Assembly: GCF_043290135.1 (NCBI RefSeq)
Contig: NC_134702.1
Span: forward strand, 188,574,491 to 188,638,490
DNA from: Rhipicephalus microplus
Lineage: Eukaryota; Arthropoda; Arachnida; Ixodida; Ixodidae
Length of the DNA: 64,000 bases
Reading direction: 5' to 3'
Shown here: positions 10,213-20,170 of the stretch, piece by piece
How the letters are laid out: each line of letters starts with the position of its first letter
How positions within the stretch are numbered: the stretch's first letter is position 1
Notes under the pieces: model-generated
What the model was told of the DNA's origin: nothing
The model's input: only the letters and a program-made list of their open reading frames with translations
Databases searched by the model: none
Made by a program: the position numbers and the translations under genes

Positions 10213-11412
10213 TCAAGTTCCAGGAAGCTTTTGCGAAGGCTGCCTGGCCTCCGCCCGTGGATTAGTCTGCAAGTTCGGCCGTGGCTTCAACGTTGGTCGC
10301 CTCATTCCTATGGTTTTTGCTGGTGGTTCTTCTCGACCAACGTCTCCGGAGGTAGTGAAATCTTCCCCAACAATGTCTCTTGGTCGCTTTTCAGCTAGTC
10401 CACTGCCTGCGCTGTCGCTGATTTCCATGTCGTCTTGCAGTGTGTCTGCGTCGCTGGGAGCCTTCACAGTCGGCAGGTGCTGTTCTGGCTTGTCTGTCGT
10501 TGTCGGTTTTTCTGGCTCTGGTTTGGATGCCTTGTTCTCGACCTTTTCATTGTCCATCCTACTAGGCCTGCTCAGTTTCACCAATTCTGGGGTCGCCTCT
10601 TCCTTCCTCGCAGTCGCGCTCGCTGCCTCTTCAGCTTCATGCTCATCCATTAACAGCTCTGCGTGGTCGTTGCCACTCGGAGGTCTGGTGACGCTGGCAT
10701 AAGACAACGTGCAGTCGTTCTCCTTGTGGCCAAATCTTCGGCAGGCACCACAGCGTGGCACACGGCAATCTCGCCGTATGTGCCCGGTTGCTCGACAGCG
10801 TAAGCACACTGGCGCTCTGCCCGGAACAACCACCAAAGCTTGCTCACCGCTTACGTTCACTTGGTGAGGCAGGTCTTCAATTTTGACGCCCACTTTCAAC
10901 CGAAGTGTCACAATACGGGTAGTGGAGCCTTTTTCGCTGATGCCGTTTACACGCCACCGCTCTCTGTTGACGTCAACCACTTGGCCGTACGGCTCGAAAG
11001 CACGTCGCACATCCTCATCGAGAACATTGTGCAGCAGCCAGTGCACTTTCATACGCACATCCTGGTTTGCCGGATCAAGGACAAGACAGCGACAATTTTT
11101 TACCTTGATATCGCCTTGCGATAGAATCGTCTTGACAGCGTCCATGTTCTTGAACGTTACCGCCCACACGTGGCTCATCCTATATGCCCCCAAAGCAACC
11201 ACTTCGGGGAGCAGTCGCAGGCTGGCCAAGGTGTCACGGAAATCTTCCACTCGATAAGGTCGGGCTCGTACGTCAGCGTGCAGAAAAACCGTATTTAAAA
11301 CAATTGGTCCTGTAGGAAGGGTTGGCAACACAACTTGATATTCCTTATCGTCATCAAAAGACCTGTTTTCGCGGCTAGTATCTGCCGCAAACGCCGCTCC
11401 TACGGAGCACAT
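10213..11412 (-). CDS. LINE ORF1 protein, two CCHC zinc knuckles, copy 2
   Basis: Intact 399-residue ORF1 with the same sequence as copy 1: N-terminal conserved/RRM-like region, knuckles at residues 203-216 and 221-234, disordered acidic tail. The expected role is RNA binding in the retrotransposition particle. The start is the ATG 40 nt inside the element. The ORF is open, but no promoter other than the tRNA A box just upstream is visible, so expression is unknown. Confidence 0.85.
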   Translation of the reverse strand: MCSVGAAFAADTSRENRSFDDDKEYQVVLPTLPTGPIVLNTVFLHADVRARPYRVEDFRDTLASLRLLPEVVALGAYRMSHVWAVTFKNMDAVKTILSQGDIKVKNCRCLVLDPANQDVRMKVHWLLHNVLDEDVRRAFEPYGQVVDVNRERWRVNGISEKGSTTRIVTLRLKVGVKIEDLPHQVNVSGEQALVVVPGRAPVCLRCRATGHIRRDCRVPRCGACRRFGHKENDCTLSYASVTRPPSGNDHAELLMDEHEAEEAASATARKEEATPELVKLSRPSRMDNEKVENKASKPEPEKPTTTDKPEQHLPTVKAPSDADTLQDDMEISDSAGSGLAEKRPRDIVGEDFTTSGDVGREEPPAKTIGMRRPTLKPRPNLQTNPRAEARQPSQKLPGT

Positions 11413-11452
11413 GATTCTTGCGTCCGACGCGCGTGAGTGCCGACGAAAGAAT

Positions 11453-11470
11453 CTACTGCGCTACCGAGGC
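11453..11470 (-). repeat. 18-nt tRNA-Met 5' fragment (5' copy of LINE 2 target-site duplication)
   Basis: Identical to the fragment at 5012-5029: tRNA-Met nt 1-18, then LINE sequence. Confidence 0.9.
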
Positions 11471-11648
11471 TGACATTCGGGCCATTGGCCCACACCTCCT
11501 CTGTCAAGGTGGCTAAAAAAGCGACTGTACAAGGAGGCAGGCATTGCATGATAAGGTTATTACTGGCAAGTTGCAGTAATTGAAAACCCTGAATGGGCAA
11601 CAAGAACACATTGCGACGACCCGAAAAAAGTAAAAAAAATGCCGCCTT

Positions 11649-11721
11649 TGCCCCGGGTGAGGATCGAACTCAAGACCTTCAGATTATGAGACTGACGCGC
11701 TGCCTACTGCGCTACCGAGGC
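11649..11721 (-). tRNA. tRNA-Met(CAT)
   Basis: Same T-stem variant (G49 to T) as the copy at 5208-5280. Confidence 0.85.
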
Positions 11722-11898
11722 GGACATTCGGGCCATTGGCCCACACCTCCTCTGTCAAGGTGGCTAAAAAAGCGACTGTACAAGGAGCCAGGCGTTGCAT
11801 GATAAGGTTATTACTGCCAAGTTGCAGTAATTGAAAACCCTAAATGGGCAACACGAATACATTGCGACGACCCGAAAAAAGTAAAAAAATGCCGCCTT

Positions 11899-11971
11899 CG
11901 CCCCGGGTGGGGATTGAACTCACGACCTTCAGATTATGAGACTGACGCGCTGCCTACTGCGCTACCGAGGC
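11899..11971 (-). tRNA. tRNA-Met(CAT), variant
   Basis: Same T-arm and discriminator variant as 5459-5531. Confidence 0.75.
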
Positions 11972-12149
11972 GGACATTCGGGCCATTGGCCCACACCTCC
12001 TCTGTCAAGGTGGCTAAAAAAGCGACTGTACAAGGAGGCAGGCGTTGCATGATAAGGTTATTACTGCCAAGTTGCAGTAATTGAAAACCCTAAATGGGCA
12101 ACACGAATACATTGCGACGACCCGAAAAAAGTAAAAAAAATGCCGCCTT

Positions 12150-12222
12150 TGCCCCGGGTGAGGATCGAACTCACGACCTTCAGATTATGAGACTGACGCG
12201 CTGCCTACTGCGCTACCGAGGC
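12150..12222 (-). tRNA. tRNA-Met(CAT), consensus copy
   Basis: Sequence equals the consensus copy at 5710-5782, with all arms paired and both promoter boxes intact. Confidence 0.95.
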
Positions 12223-12400
12223 GGACATTCGGGCCATTGGCCCACACCTCCTCTGTCAAGGTGGCTAAAAAAGCGACTTTACAAGGAGGCAGGCGTTGCA
12301 TGATAAGGTTATTACTGGCAATTTGCAGTAATTGAAAACCCTAAATGGGCAACACGAATACATTGCGACGACCCGAAAAAAGTAAAAAAAATGCCGCCTT

Positions 12401-12473
12401 TGCCCCGGGTGAGGATCGAACTCACGACCTTCAGATTATGAGACTGACGCGCTGCCTACTGCGCTACCGAGGC
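12401..12473 (-). tRNA. tRNA-Met(CAT), consensus copy (extra unit)
   Basis: Consensus sequence. It is the first of three units present in this interval but not in 5030-6534. Confidence 0.95.
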
Positions 12474-12650
12474 GGACATTCGGGCCATTGGCCCACACCT
12501 CCTCTGTCAAGGTGGCTAAAAAAGCGACTGTACAAGGAGGCAGGCGTTGCATGATAAGGTTATTACTGCCAAGTTGCAGTAATTGAAAACCCTAAATGGG
12601 CAACACGAATACATTGCGACGACCCGAAAAAAGTAAAAAAATGCCGCCTT

Positions 12651-12723
12651 TGCCCCGGGTGGGGATTGAACTCACGACCTTCAGATTATGAGACTGACGC
12701 GCTGCCTACTGCGCTACCGAGGC
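12651..12723 (-). tRNA. tRNA-Met(CAT), variant (extra unit)
   Basis: Carries the TTCAATC T loop and CCCAC T-stem strand of the 5459-5531 variant but keeps discriminator A73, so it is a mosaic of two variants. Confidence 0.8.
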
Positions 12724-12901
12724 GGACATTCGGGCCATTGGCCCACACCTCCTCTGTCAAGGTGGCTAAAAAAGCGACTGTACAAGGAGGCAGGCGTTGC
12801 ATGATAAGGTTATTACTGCCAAGTTGCAGTAATTGAAAACCCTAAATGGGCAACACGAATACATTGCGATGACCCGAAAAAAGTAAAAAAAATGCCACCT
12901 T

Positions 12902-12974
12902 TGCCCCGGGTGAGGATCGAACTCACGACCTTCAGATTATGAGACTGACGCGCTGCCTACTGCGCTACCGAGGC
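12902..12974 (-). tRNA. tRNA-Met(CAT), consensus copy (extra unit)
   Basis: Consensus tRNA; only the flank differs (GCCACC in place of GCCGCC). Confidence 0.95.
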
Positions 12975-13153
12975 GGACATTCGGGCCATTGGCCCACACC
13001 TCCTTTGTCAAGGTGGCTAAAAAAAGCGACTGTACAAGGAGGCAGGCGTTGCATGATAAGGTTATTACTGGCAATTTGCAGTAATTGAAAACCCTAAATG
13101 GGCAACACGAATACATTGCGATGACCCGAAAAAAGTAAAAAAAATGCCGCCTT

Positions 13154-13226
13154 TGCCCCGGTTGAGGATCGAACTCACGACCTTCAGATTATGAGACTGA
13201 CGCGCTGCCTACTGCGCTACCGAAGC
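13154..13226 (-). tRNA. tRNA-Met(CAT), variant
   Basis: Same C3 to T and C65 to A changes as 5961-6033. Confidence 0.8.
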
Positions 13227-13402
13227 GGACATTCGGGACATTGGCCCACACCTCCTCTGTCAAGGTGGCAAAAAGCGACTGTACAAGGAGGCAGGCGTTG
13301 CATGATAAGGTTATTACTGGCAAGTTGCAGTAATTGAAAACCCTAAATGGGCAACATGAATACATTGCGACGACCCGAAAAAAGTAAAAAAAATGACGCC
13401 TT

Positions 13403-13475
13403 TGCCCCGGGTGAAGATCGAACTCACGACCTTCAGAATATGAGACTGACGCGCTGCCTACTGCGCTACCGAGGC
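13403..13475 (-). tRNA. tRNA-Met(CAT), variant
   Basis: Same T-stem wobble and CTCATAT anticodon loop as 6210-6282. Confidence 0.8.
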
Positions 13476-13653
13476 GGACATTCGGGCCATTGGCCCACAC
13501 CTCCTCTGTCACGGTGGCTAAAAAAGCGACTGTACAAGGAGGCAGGCGTTACATGATAAGGTTATTACTGGCAATTTGCAGTAATTGAAAACCCTAAATG
13601 GGCAACACGAATACATTGCGATGACCCGAAAAAAGTAAAAAAAATGCCGCCTT

Positions 13654-13726
13654 TGCCCCTGGTGAGGATCGAACTCACGACCTTCAGATTATGAGACGGA
13701 CGCGTTGCCTACTGCGCTACCGAGAC
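13654..13726 (-). tRNA. tRNA-Met(CAT), regenerated at 3' end of LINE copy 3
   Basis: Same LINE-adjacent variant as 21-93 and 6462-6534, plus one further D-arm change (GTTGCC in place of GCTGCC on the plus strand). It abuts the LINE tail at 13727. Confidence 0.85.
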
Positions 13727-13829
13727 TTTTTTTTCTTTATTGCCTGCTTCGCAAACAGTACAAATCAATATAAGAATACAGTGCAGTGTCACGTGTAAAA
13801 GTGCTGTCACATCTTCCAGCACATGGGGG

Positions 13830-16800
13830 TTAAAAAGGCAGACGCTTTATGCCCACCAACTTATCTAAACATGGCAACCACTCTGGCTTATCTTGTGTCT
13901 CGTATGCAGTCATCAAATACTGTACACTTTCTATGAAGTACTCTCGAGCGGGCCGGGGATTCACGTCTACGTTTCGCACTGCCATCCGTGTTCGCCACAC
14001 ACTGTGAAGAACCAATACTATGAACATATCGTAGGGCACACCGCCTACATTTATGACTGGCAAAAAACGGATGCCATACTGTGTAACTGGCAGCTCTTTC
14101 TTCAGGGTCCTTTGAAGGATGTCCCAGAGAAAGACTGCATCGGTACAGTCTAGAAAGATGTGGTCAACTGTCTCAAGTTTTCTGCAGATAATGCAATCAA
14201 CTGACGGGACGAATATTCCTTTTTTCTCGGAGCCATGGATTGGTAGGGAGTGTGCCGCTGTGAAGTTTGAAAAATAATGTCTTCATTGATGGTCTAATTG
14301 GCATCTTTTTCACTCTTTTCAAGACGTCATCCCCGGGCCCATTAGGGTACAATGTTCTATACAGAGGCTCTGGCAACATGGTTTCTACAAGGTCCTTGTA
14401 CAGTCTCTTTCGCGAAACCCTAGAGAGATACTCCATCGAAAATCGCACTCTCAATATTTCCACAGCAGCAATCACTTCTTTCATGTACCCCTTAGGTCTT
14501 TTTGTCACCCCATTGACAGTGGTTACAATGAAATCAGGCAAAAAATGGGACAGCCGCACATGTATCAACGTTCTCAAAAAACGATCATCTTGATCTCGTA
14601 AAAAAACTAACCTAGATACTACCTGTCTCAGGAACAAGTGTACAAGACCAAGCCCCCCACTTTTCACAGAACGGAAGAGATTTGTTCGGCTTGTCCTTTC
14701 CCACGTGGACGCCCAAATAAACACTGCGATCACTCTATGTAGCTTTTGTACAGCAACACGTGACATGAATAGTACTTGTAAAACATACCATACTCGTGAA
14801 ATAAGAAATATGTTGCTCACTGTTGACCTCGTAAACATTGAGAAATCGCGCCCACCCCACGTTTTTGTCTTATCTCTTAGTTGCTCTGTCTCTTGTTTCC
14901 AATATTCTGTTGTGTCTCTGTAGTGTTGGAGAGGTACCCCTAAGTACTTGTCAGGTATAACCTTCCATGTAATGCTTTCAAATATTGATGGTGTGTTCTG
15001 CCAATTTCCGTGCCATATTCCAAGACATTTACTCCATTGACTCTACTATCAGTGCAATCACAGAAGAATTTCACATCGTTTAGTGCTTCTCTAATACTCT
15101 CCCGATCTTCGCAGAACACAGCAAGATCTTCGGCGTAACTAAGTATTTTGACCTCTGCAGACATCAAATGAAACCTCCGCACCTGATCATTCTGTATCAC
15201 TTTCTGGCATAGAGGTTCTAAATAGAGAGCAAAAAGCAGTGCCGATGCAGGGCATCCTTGTTTTACACTCGATAAGACTTGTATATTATCACTAAGCTGT
15301 TTGTTTATTACAATTTTTGTAGTGCATCCCGTGTACGCCATTCGGACCCCTTCCAACACCACAGACCCTATACTGACATAGTCAAGAATGCTGAAAAGTA
15401 TGTCATGGTTCACGCGGTCAAATGCCTTCTCGAGATCGATTTGTAGCATAGCTACTTTACCGTCAAACTCATCGCAGCATTCTAACATATTTCGGGCTAT
15501 ATGAATGTTCGTCATAATTGTTCCGCTTTTTATGCCACAAGTCTGATGTGGTCCGACTATTTTTGTAATCACTGTTTGAATTCGCCTGGCCAAAACACCC
15601 ATGAATATTTTGTAGTCAACATTCGCTAGGGTTATGGGTCTGTAGGATGTGACGGAGAGCTGTTTCCTGGGATCTTCAGTTTTTGGGATTACCACAATGT
15701 GTGTTCTCCGAAAAGATATTGGTAACTCTTTCCTCTCGTATGCCTCATCGAACACATTCCACAAAGCTTCTGCCACAAGATTTTTAAATTTCTTATAGAA
15801 TGCTACACCTAGTCCATCTGGACCGGGTGTTTTACCGTTTTTCATTTTTTCAATGGTGATTTCTATTTCTCTGACCGAGATGGGTGCTTCTAATCTCGCT
15901 TTTACGTCATCCTCAAGCTTCGGCATAAGTGACAAGAAACGCCGACTATACGTACTCGTGTCCGCTCTGACGCCTTCCAACAGTTCTTGGAAATATTCCA
16001 CAAACGCGCGCTCAATCTCGGTTTCATCTGTAGTGACTTCATTTTTGTGTTCTATCGCCCTTATCTCGTTTCTTGTCGCGTAGCTCTTTTCATCTGTGAC
16101 GGCACGTTTTGTGGGAACCTCGCCACACCATAATCTTTCTGCGCGTGCGCGTACCACCGCTTCTCTGTACCTTTCCGTATCTACGGCTTCTAATTCTTGT
16201 TTCACTCTTATTTCTTTACTGCGCTCTCCTGGTTGCGCGCATTCTTGACATAGCAAAAAATCAAGCTCACATTGCAGTTGTCTTTCTTTTTCCAGGTTAG
16301 TGCGTTTTATTAAAACTGATCTTCCAATTGCTTCTATTTTTACTTTTTCCTTGAAGCACTCCCATGTGTAAATTGAACTACTTGCGTCACCTTTCGCCAC
16401 TTCTTTTAATTCCTTTTCAGCATTTTCTACAAACTTCTCATCCTCGAGTAGCTTTTCATTTAACTTCCAGAGTCCCCAATTGAATTTGGGCTTTTCTTTT
16501 TTATTAATGGTGAACATTACTAGACTATGGTCACTAAATGAAACATTCTTCACTGCGTAGCCCTGGCACATAGGAAGCAGGGACGTATACACGTATGCTC
16601 TGTAGAGTCTAGCTTTACTGTTGAGCTGGTAATGCGTATAGTGAGTACCCTGCGCCAGTACATGTCCCACGTCATCCAAGTTCCGCTCACGCGTCATTGA
16701 ATCCAATACCAAGGCACTAGAGTCACGTACAAAGTTTTTACATGCCCTGTCTTCGGCATTACACACACAGTTGAAATCGCCTAGAAGTATAACTGCCTTA

Positions 16801-17222
16801 TCGCATGATAGATACGTATCAAGACTTTCGAAGAATATTTTCCTATCTTGTTGTCTATTTGGCACATATACGCACACAACGCGCCAACTAATGTCGGAAA
16901 GAAGAAAATCACATGCAATTAATCGCCCTTCATTTTCACTGTGTACACTTTTTTCGACAATGCCAATTGTGTTCCTTATAAAGAGAAGACATCCGCCTGA
17001 AGTACCTACAGAATGACTCACACATATATTGTATCTGTAGCGGAAGTTCAAAAATATGGTGTCCATCTGCTCTTCAAATTCAATTTTCGTTTCCTGCACA
17101 GCGGCGATATCAACGTCATTTTCAAGAAACAAACGACGTAACTGATACTGTCGCCTCTTCGAGCGTAAACCTTTAACGTTAAAAGTTGCGACGCGTAAGG
17201 CTGACTCTATATTGAAAGCCAT
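13830..17222 (-). pseudogene. LINE ORF2 (APE endonuclease-reverse transcriptase), copy 3, two frameshifts
   Basis: The open segments 17222-14940 (760 codons), 14838-14197 and 14063-13830 match copy 2, with frame breaks near 15035 and 14218-14225. One difference is at the endonuclease motif: this copy reads AAVQETK where copies 1 and 2 read ADVQETK. The YAED box is shared, so RT activity is doubtful in all three. Confidence 0.9.
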
Positions 17223-17404
17223 GATTTTTGTTTAGGGAAGGGAGTACAAAACACAGTGTTTACTTTAGGTGAACGTTTCTAAAAAGCGGCTTTAGTTTTA
17301 CTGAAAATTTTGCGGCAATCGGTCCAGGTTTTACAGAGGCATAGTGTGTGTAAACTCCGCTCACTTACGGGTTACTTTCCATTCGGAAAAAAGGCACAAA
17401 AAAC

Positions 17405-18604
17405 TCAAGTTCCAGGAAGCTTTTGCGAAGGCTGCCTGGCCTCCGCCCGTGGATTAGTCTGCAAGTTCGGCCGTGGCTTCAACGTTGGTCGCCTCATTCC
17501 TATGGTTTTTGCTGGTGGTTCTTCTCGACCAACGTCTCCGGAGGTAGTGAAATCTTCCCCAACAATGTCTCTTGGTCGCTTTTCAGCTAGTCCACTGCCT
17601 GCGCTGTCGCTGATTTCCATGTCGTCTTGCAGTGTGTCTGCGTCGCTGGGAGCCTTCACAGTCGGCAGGTGCTGTTCTGGCTTGTCTGTCGTTGTCGGTT
17701 TTTCTGGCTCTGGTTTGGATGCCTTGTTCTCGACCTTTTCATTGTCCATCCTACTAGGCCTGCTCAGTTTCACCAATTCTGGGGTCGCCTCTTCCTTCCT
17801 CGCAGTCGCGCTCGCTGCCTCTTCAGCTTCATGCTCATCCATTAACAGCTCTGCGTGGTCGTTGCCACTCGGAGGTCTGGTGACGCTGGCATAAGACAAC
17901 GTGCAGTCGTTCTCCTTGTGGCCAAATCTTCGGCAGGCACCACAGCGTGGCACACGGCAATCTCGCCGTATGTGCCCGGTTGCTCGACAGCGTAAGCACA
18001 CTGGCGCTCTGCCCGGAACAACCACCAAAGCTTGCTCACCGCTTACGTTCACTTGGTGAGGCAGGTCTTCAATTTTGACGCCCACTTTCAACCGAAGTGT
18101 CACAATACGGGTAGTGGAGCCTTTTTCGCTGATGCCGTTTACACGCCACCGCTCTCTGTTGACGTCAACCACTTGGCCGTACGGCTCGAAAGCACGTCGC
18201 ACATCCTCATCGAGAACATTGTGCAGCAGCCAGTGCACTTTCATACGCACATCCTGGTTTGCCGGATCAAGGACAAGACAGCGACAATTTTTTACCTTGA
18301 TATCGCCTTGCGATAGAATCGTCTTGACAGCGTCCATGTTCTTGAACGTTACCGCCCACACGTGGCTCATCCTATATGCCCCCAAAGCAACCACTTCGGG
18401 GAGCAGTCGCAGGCTGGCCAAGGTGTCACGGAAATCTTCCACTCGTTAAGGTCGGGCTCGTACGTCAGCGTGCAGAAAAACCGTATTTAAAACAATTGGT
18501 CCTGTAGGAAGGGTTGGCAACGCAACTTGATATTCCTTATCGTCATCAAAAGACCTGTTTCCGCGGCTAGTATCTGCCGCAAACGCCGCTCCTACGGAGC
18601 ACAT
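17405..18604 (-). pseudogene. LINE ORF1, copy 3, nonsense-mutated
   Basis: The frame is the 399-codon ORF1 of copies 1 and 2, but codon TAT of the RPYRVEDF motif is TAA here (18446-18448, minus strand), near residue 53. An ORF of 345 codons restarts downstream at 18442 and keeps both CCHC knuckles. It would lack the first ~54 residues. Confidence 0.88.
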
Positions 18605-18644
18605 GATTCTTGCGTCCGACGCGCGTGAGTGCCGACGAAAGAAT

Positions 18645-18662
18645 CTACTGCGCTACCGAGGC
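18645..18662 (-). repeat. 18-nt tRNA-Met 5' fragment (5' copy of LINE 3 target-site duplication)
   Basis: tRNA-Met nt 1-18 followed directly by LINE 5' sequence, as at 5012 and 11453. Confidence 0.9.
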
Positions 18663-18839
18663 TGACATTCGGGCCATTGGCCCACACCTCCTCTGTCAAG
18701 GTGGCTAAAAAAGCGACTGTACAAGGAGGCAGGCATTGCATGATAAGGTTATTACTGGCAAGTTGCAGTAATTGAAAACCCTGAATGGGCAACACGAATA
18801 CATTGCGACGACCCGAAAAAGTAAAAAAAATGCCGCCTT

Positions 18840-18912
18840 TGCCCCGGGTGAGGATCGAACTCACGCCCTTCAGATTATGAGACTGACGCGCTGCCTACTG
18901 CGCTACCGAGGC
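18840..18912 (-). tRNA. tRNA-Met(CAT), right edge of the array
   Basis: Complete tRNA-Met with one variable-loop change (T47 to G). Beyond it the array decays: the next spacer is interrupted by a SINE, and the following tRNA is degenerate. Confidence 0.85.
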
Positions 18913-19062
18913 GGACATTCGGGCCATTGGCCCACACTGCCTCTGTCACGGTGGCTAAAAAAGCGACTGTACAAGGAGGCACGCGTTGCATGATAAGGTT
19001 ATACTGGCTAATTGACGTTATTCGATATCCTAAATGGGCAACTCAAATATTTCGCGACGACC

Positions 19063-19253
19063 ACCGTAGCTGTGGCATTGCACGTATGCGTCCGCTTCAG
19101 CTACGGGAGGTGCGGGGTTCGATCCCCAGTGCCGGCCAGTCACCCACCGGTAGCTAACAGGGCACAGGTTGGCTTCCAGGGGCTGTGACGCGTCGCCCCA
19201 GTGGTGAAGCCTACTCTGCCTGTATGACTCCCAACCCGTTGCGCGGGACCTGG
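19063..19253 (+). mobile_element. tRNA-headed SINE in the tRNA-Met spacer
   Basis: A ~191-bp insertion with a tRNA-like head (A-box-like GTAGCTGTGG; B-box GGGTTCGATCCC near 19117) is bounded by 20-bp direct repeats at 19043-19062 and 19254-19273 (TCAAATAT[T/C]TCGCGACGACC, one mismatch). The repeats are array spacer sequence, so this is a clean insertion with a target-site duplication. The body does not match the Ruka-type SINE found elsewhere in the window. Confidence 0.75.
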
Positions 19254-19300
19254 TCAAATATCTCGCGACGACCCCAAAGAGGGAGAAAAAATCCTGTATT

Positions 19301-19373
19301 TGGCCTTGGTGAGCATCGAAGTCATGAGCTTCAAATTATGAGACTGACGCGATGCCTTCTGTGCTACAGAGGC
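19301..19373 (-). pseudogene. degenerate tRNA-Met
   Basis: It aligns end to end with tRNA-Met and keeps the CTCATAA loop, but several stem pairs are lost. It is followed at 19374 by sequence resembling a decayed LINE 3' end, so it is probably the regenerated tRNA of a fourth, old insertion. Confidence 0.75.
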
Positions 19374-19577
19374 TTTCGTTTCTTGGTTGCTACCTCTGCG
19401 CACAAGAAATGACACTGACTTATTAACAAGTCTAAAAACGCCAGCTTGTGTCTGAGTGCTTTCATTTAAGAATGCTTAATTGAATCCAACACGTTGAATA
19501 ACGACACACAGTCACGTCATTATCCTCTAGAATCGTACACGTCGCTCATGTATACAATTTTTTTCCATCAAGTGTTG

Positions 19578-19813
19578 CCCCCTGGGGTGGTCTAGTGGCT
19601 AAGGTACTCGGCTGCTAATCCGCAGGTCACGGGTTCGTATCCCGGCTGTAGCGGCTGCATTTTTGATGGAAGCGGAAATGTTGTAGGCCTGTGTGCTCAA
19701 ATTTGGGTGCACGTTAAAGAACCATAGGTGGTCGAAATTTCCGGATCCCTCCACTACGGCGTCTCTCATAATCATATGGTGGTTTTGGGACGTTAAACCC
19801 CACATATCAATCC
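19578..19813 (+). mobile_element. Ruka-type tick SINE, copy A
   Basis: A tRNA-like head (GGTGGTCTAGTGGCTAAGG; B box GGGTTCGTATCCC) is followed by the conserved body: GGTCGAAATTTCCGG, CCACTACGGCGTCTCTCAT, GGTTTTGGGACGTTAAACC. It ends in ATATCAATC. I recognise this as the abundant ixodid tick SINE described as Ruka. It lies inside the decayed LINE. Confidence 0.85.
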
Positions 19814-20036
19814 ATGAACTGTTTTGCGCAGATCGGGCATCTTTATCTATGTGACGCACATCCGTTCTGGTTCACCACACGCTGTGGAACACTAGCAACA
19901 TAAACATGTTATAAGGCACACCACCTTCATTTTTACCATCCAAAAATATAATATATTATGGTGTGACAGGCAAGTCCTTTTTTCAAGGTTCGCTTTAAAG
20001 TTTCCCACAAAAAACAAAAAAACAACGAGCTTTAAC

Positions 20037-20110
20037 CTTCCATTTCGTATCTCCTTTGGCACATACCCGCTCTAGAGCGGGTATGTGCCCCAGGGGATAC
20101 GAGATGGAAG
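20037..20110. repeat. 74-bp near-perfect palindrome
   Basis: The left and right arms are reverse complements around TCTAGA (centre 20073/20074). The inner 16 bp of each arm pair perfectly (AGAGCGGGTATGTGCC), and the outer parts match with a few mismatches out to CTTCCAT/ATGGAAG. It lies within the decayed LINE. Its role is unknown. Confidence 0.75.
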
Positions 20111-20170
20111 ACGGAAGCGGCTGTGGTGTGATAATGTTTCAATTTCGCGAACCCTAAACCAAGGCCGGCA

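Larger units (their letters stand above)
6535..11452 (-). mobile_element. tRNA-Met-targeted LINE, copy 2
   Basis: The structure equals copy 1 in length (4,918 bp) and junctions. The 5' end at 11452 follows tRNA nt 1-18 (11453-11470), and the 3' end at 6535 joins a full tRNA-Met (6534-6462). ORF1 is intact. ORF2 lacks the extra stop of copy 1 but keeps the two shared frameshifts and the YAED box. It is the best preserved of the three copies. Confidence 0.92.
13727..18644 (-). mobile_element. tRNA-Met-targeted LINE, copy 3
   Basis: Same length and junctions as copies 1 and 2. Here ORF1 is cut by a nonsense codon, and ORF2 carries the same two frameshifts and YAED box as the other copies. The 5' junction follows tRNA nt 18 (18645-18662). 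Confidence 0.92.
1..18662 (-). repeat. tRNA-Met / LINE higher-order tandem array
   Basis: The region is a higher-order repeat. One unit is a 4,918-bp LINE plus a run of ~251-bp units, each a tRNA-Met gene with its spacer. Corresponding points of LINE copies 1 and 2 lie 6,441 bp apart, and of copies 2 and 3 lie 7,192 bp apart. The 751-bp difference equals three extra tRNA units in the second interval (12401-13153). The order of variant tRNA copies is the same in both intervals, which points to unequal exchange between tRNA repeats as the amplifying process. Scattered substitutions separate the copies, so they are not one sequence listed three times. Confidence 0.9.
19374..20170 (-). mobile_element. 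decayed tRNA-targeted LINE, 3' fragment
   Basis: The segment 19861-20000 aligns with the ORF2 C-terminal region of LINE copies 1-3 (codons around VPYDMFMVLVLHSVW), and 20130-20165 resembles the GGLGL-coding part further upstream. A Ruka-type SINE splits it. The 3' end abuts the degenerate tRNA-Met at 19373, as in the younger copies. No frame is open. Confidence 0.7.

Noticed and set aside
5152..13556. Repeated ~69-codon plus-strand ORFs across the tRNA-Met units
   Set aside because: They are the antisense of tRNA-Met plus spacer (the peptide follows the anticodon and T arm). They recur only because the unit repeats and vary as the tRNA varies.
1..18662. tRNA sequence as an inherent part of the LINE (a tRNA-carrying element)
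   Set aside because: Many tRNA units stand without a LINE, the tRNA type changes from Met to Ala with related LINEs, and the left stub plus right copy form a target duplication.
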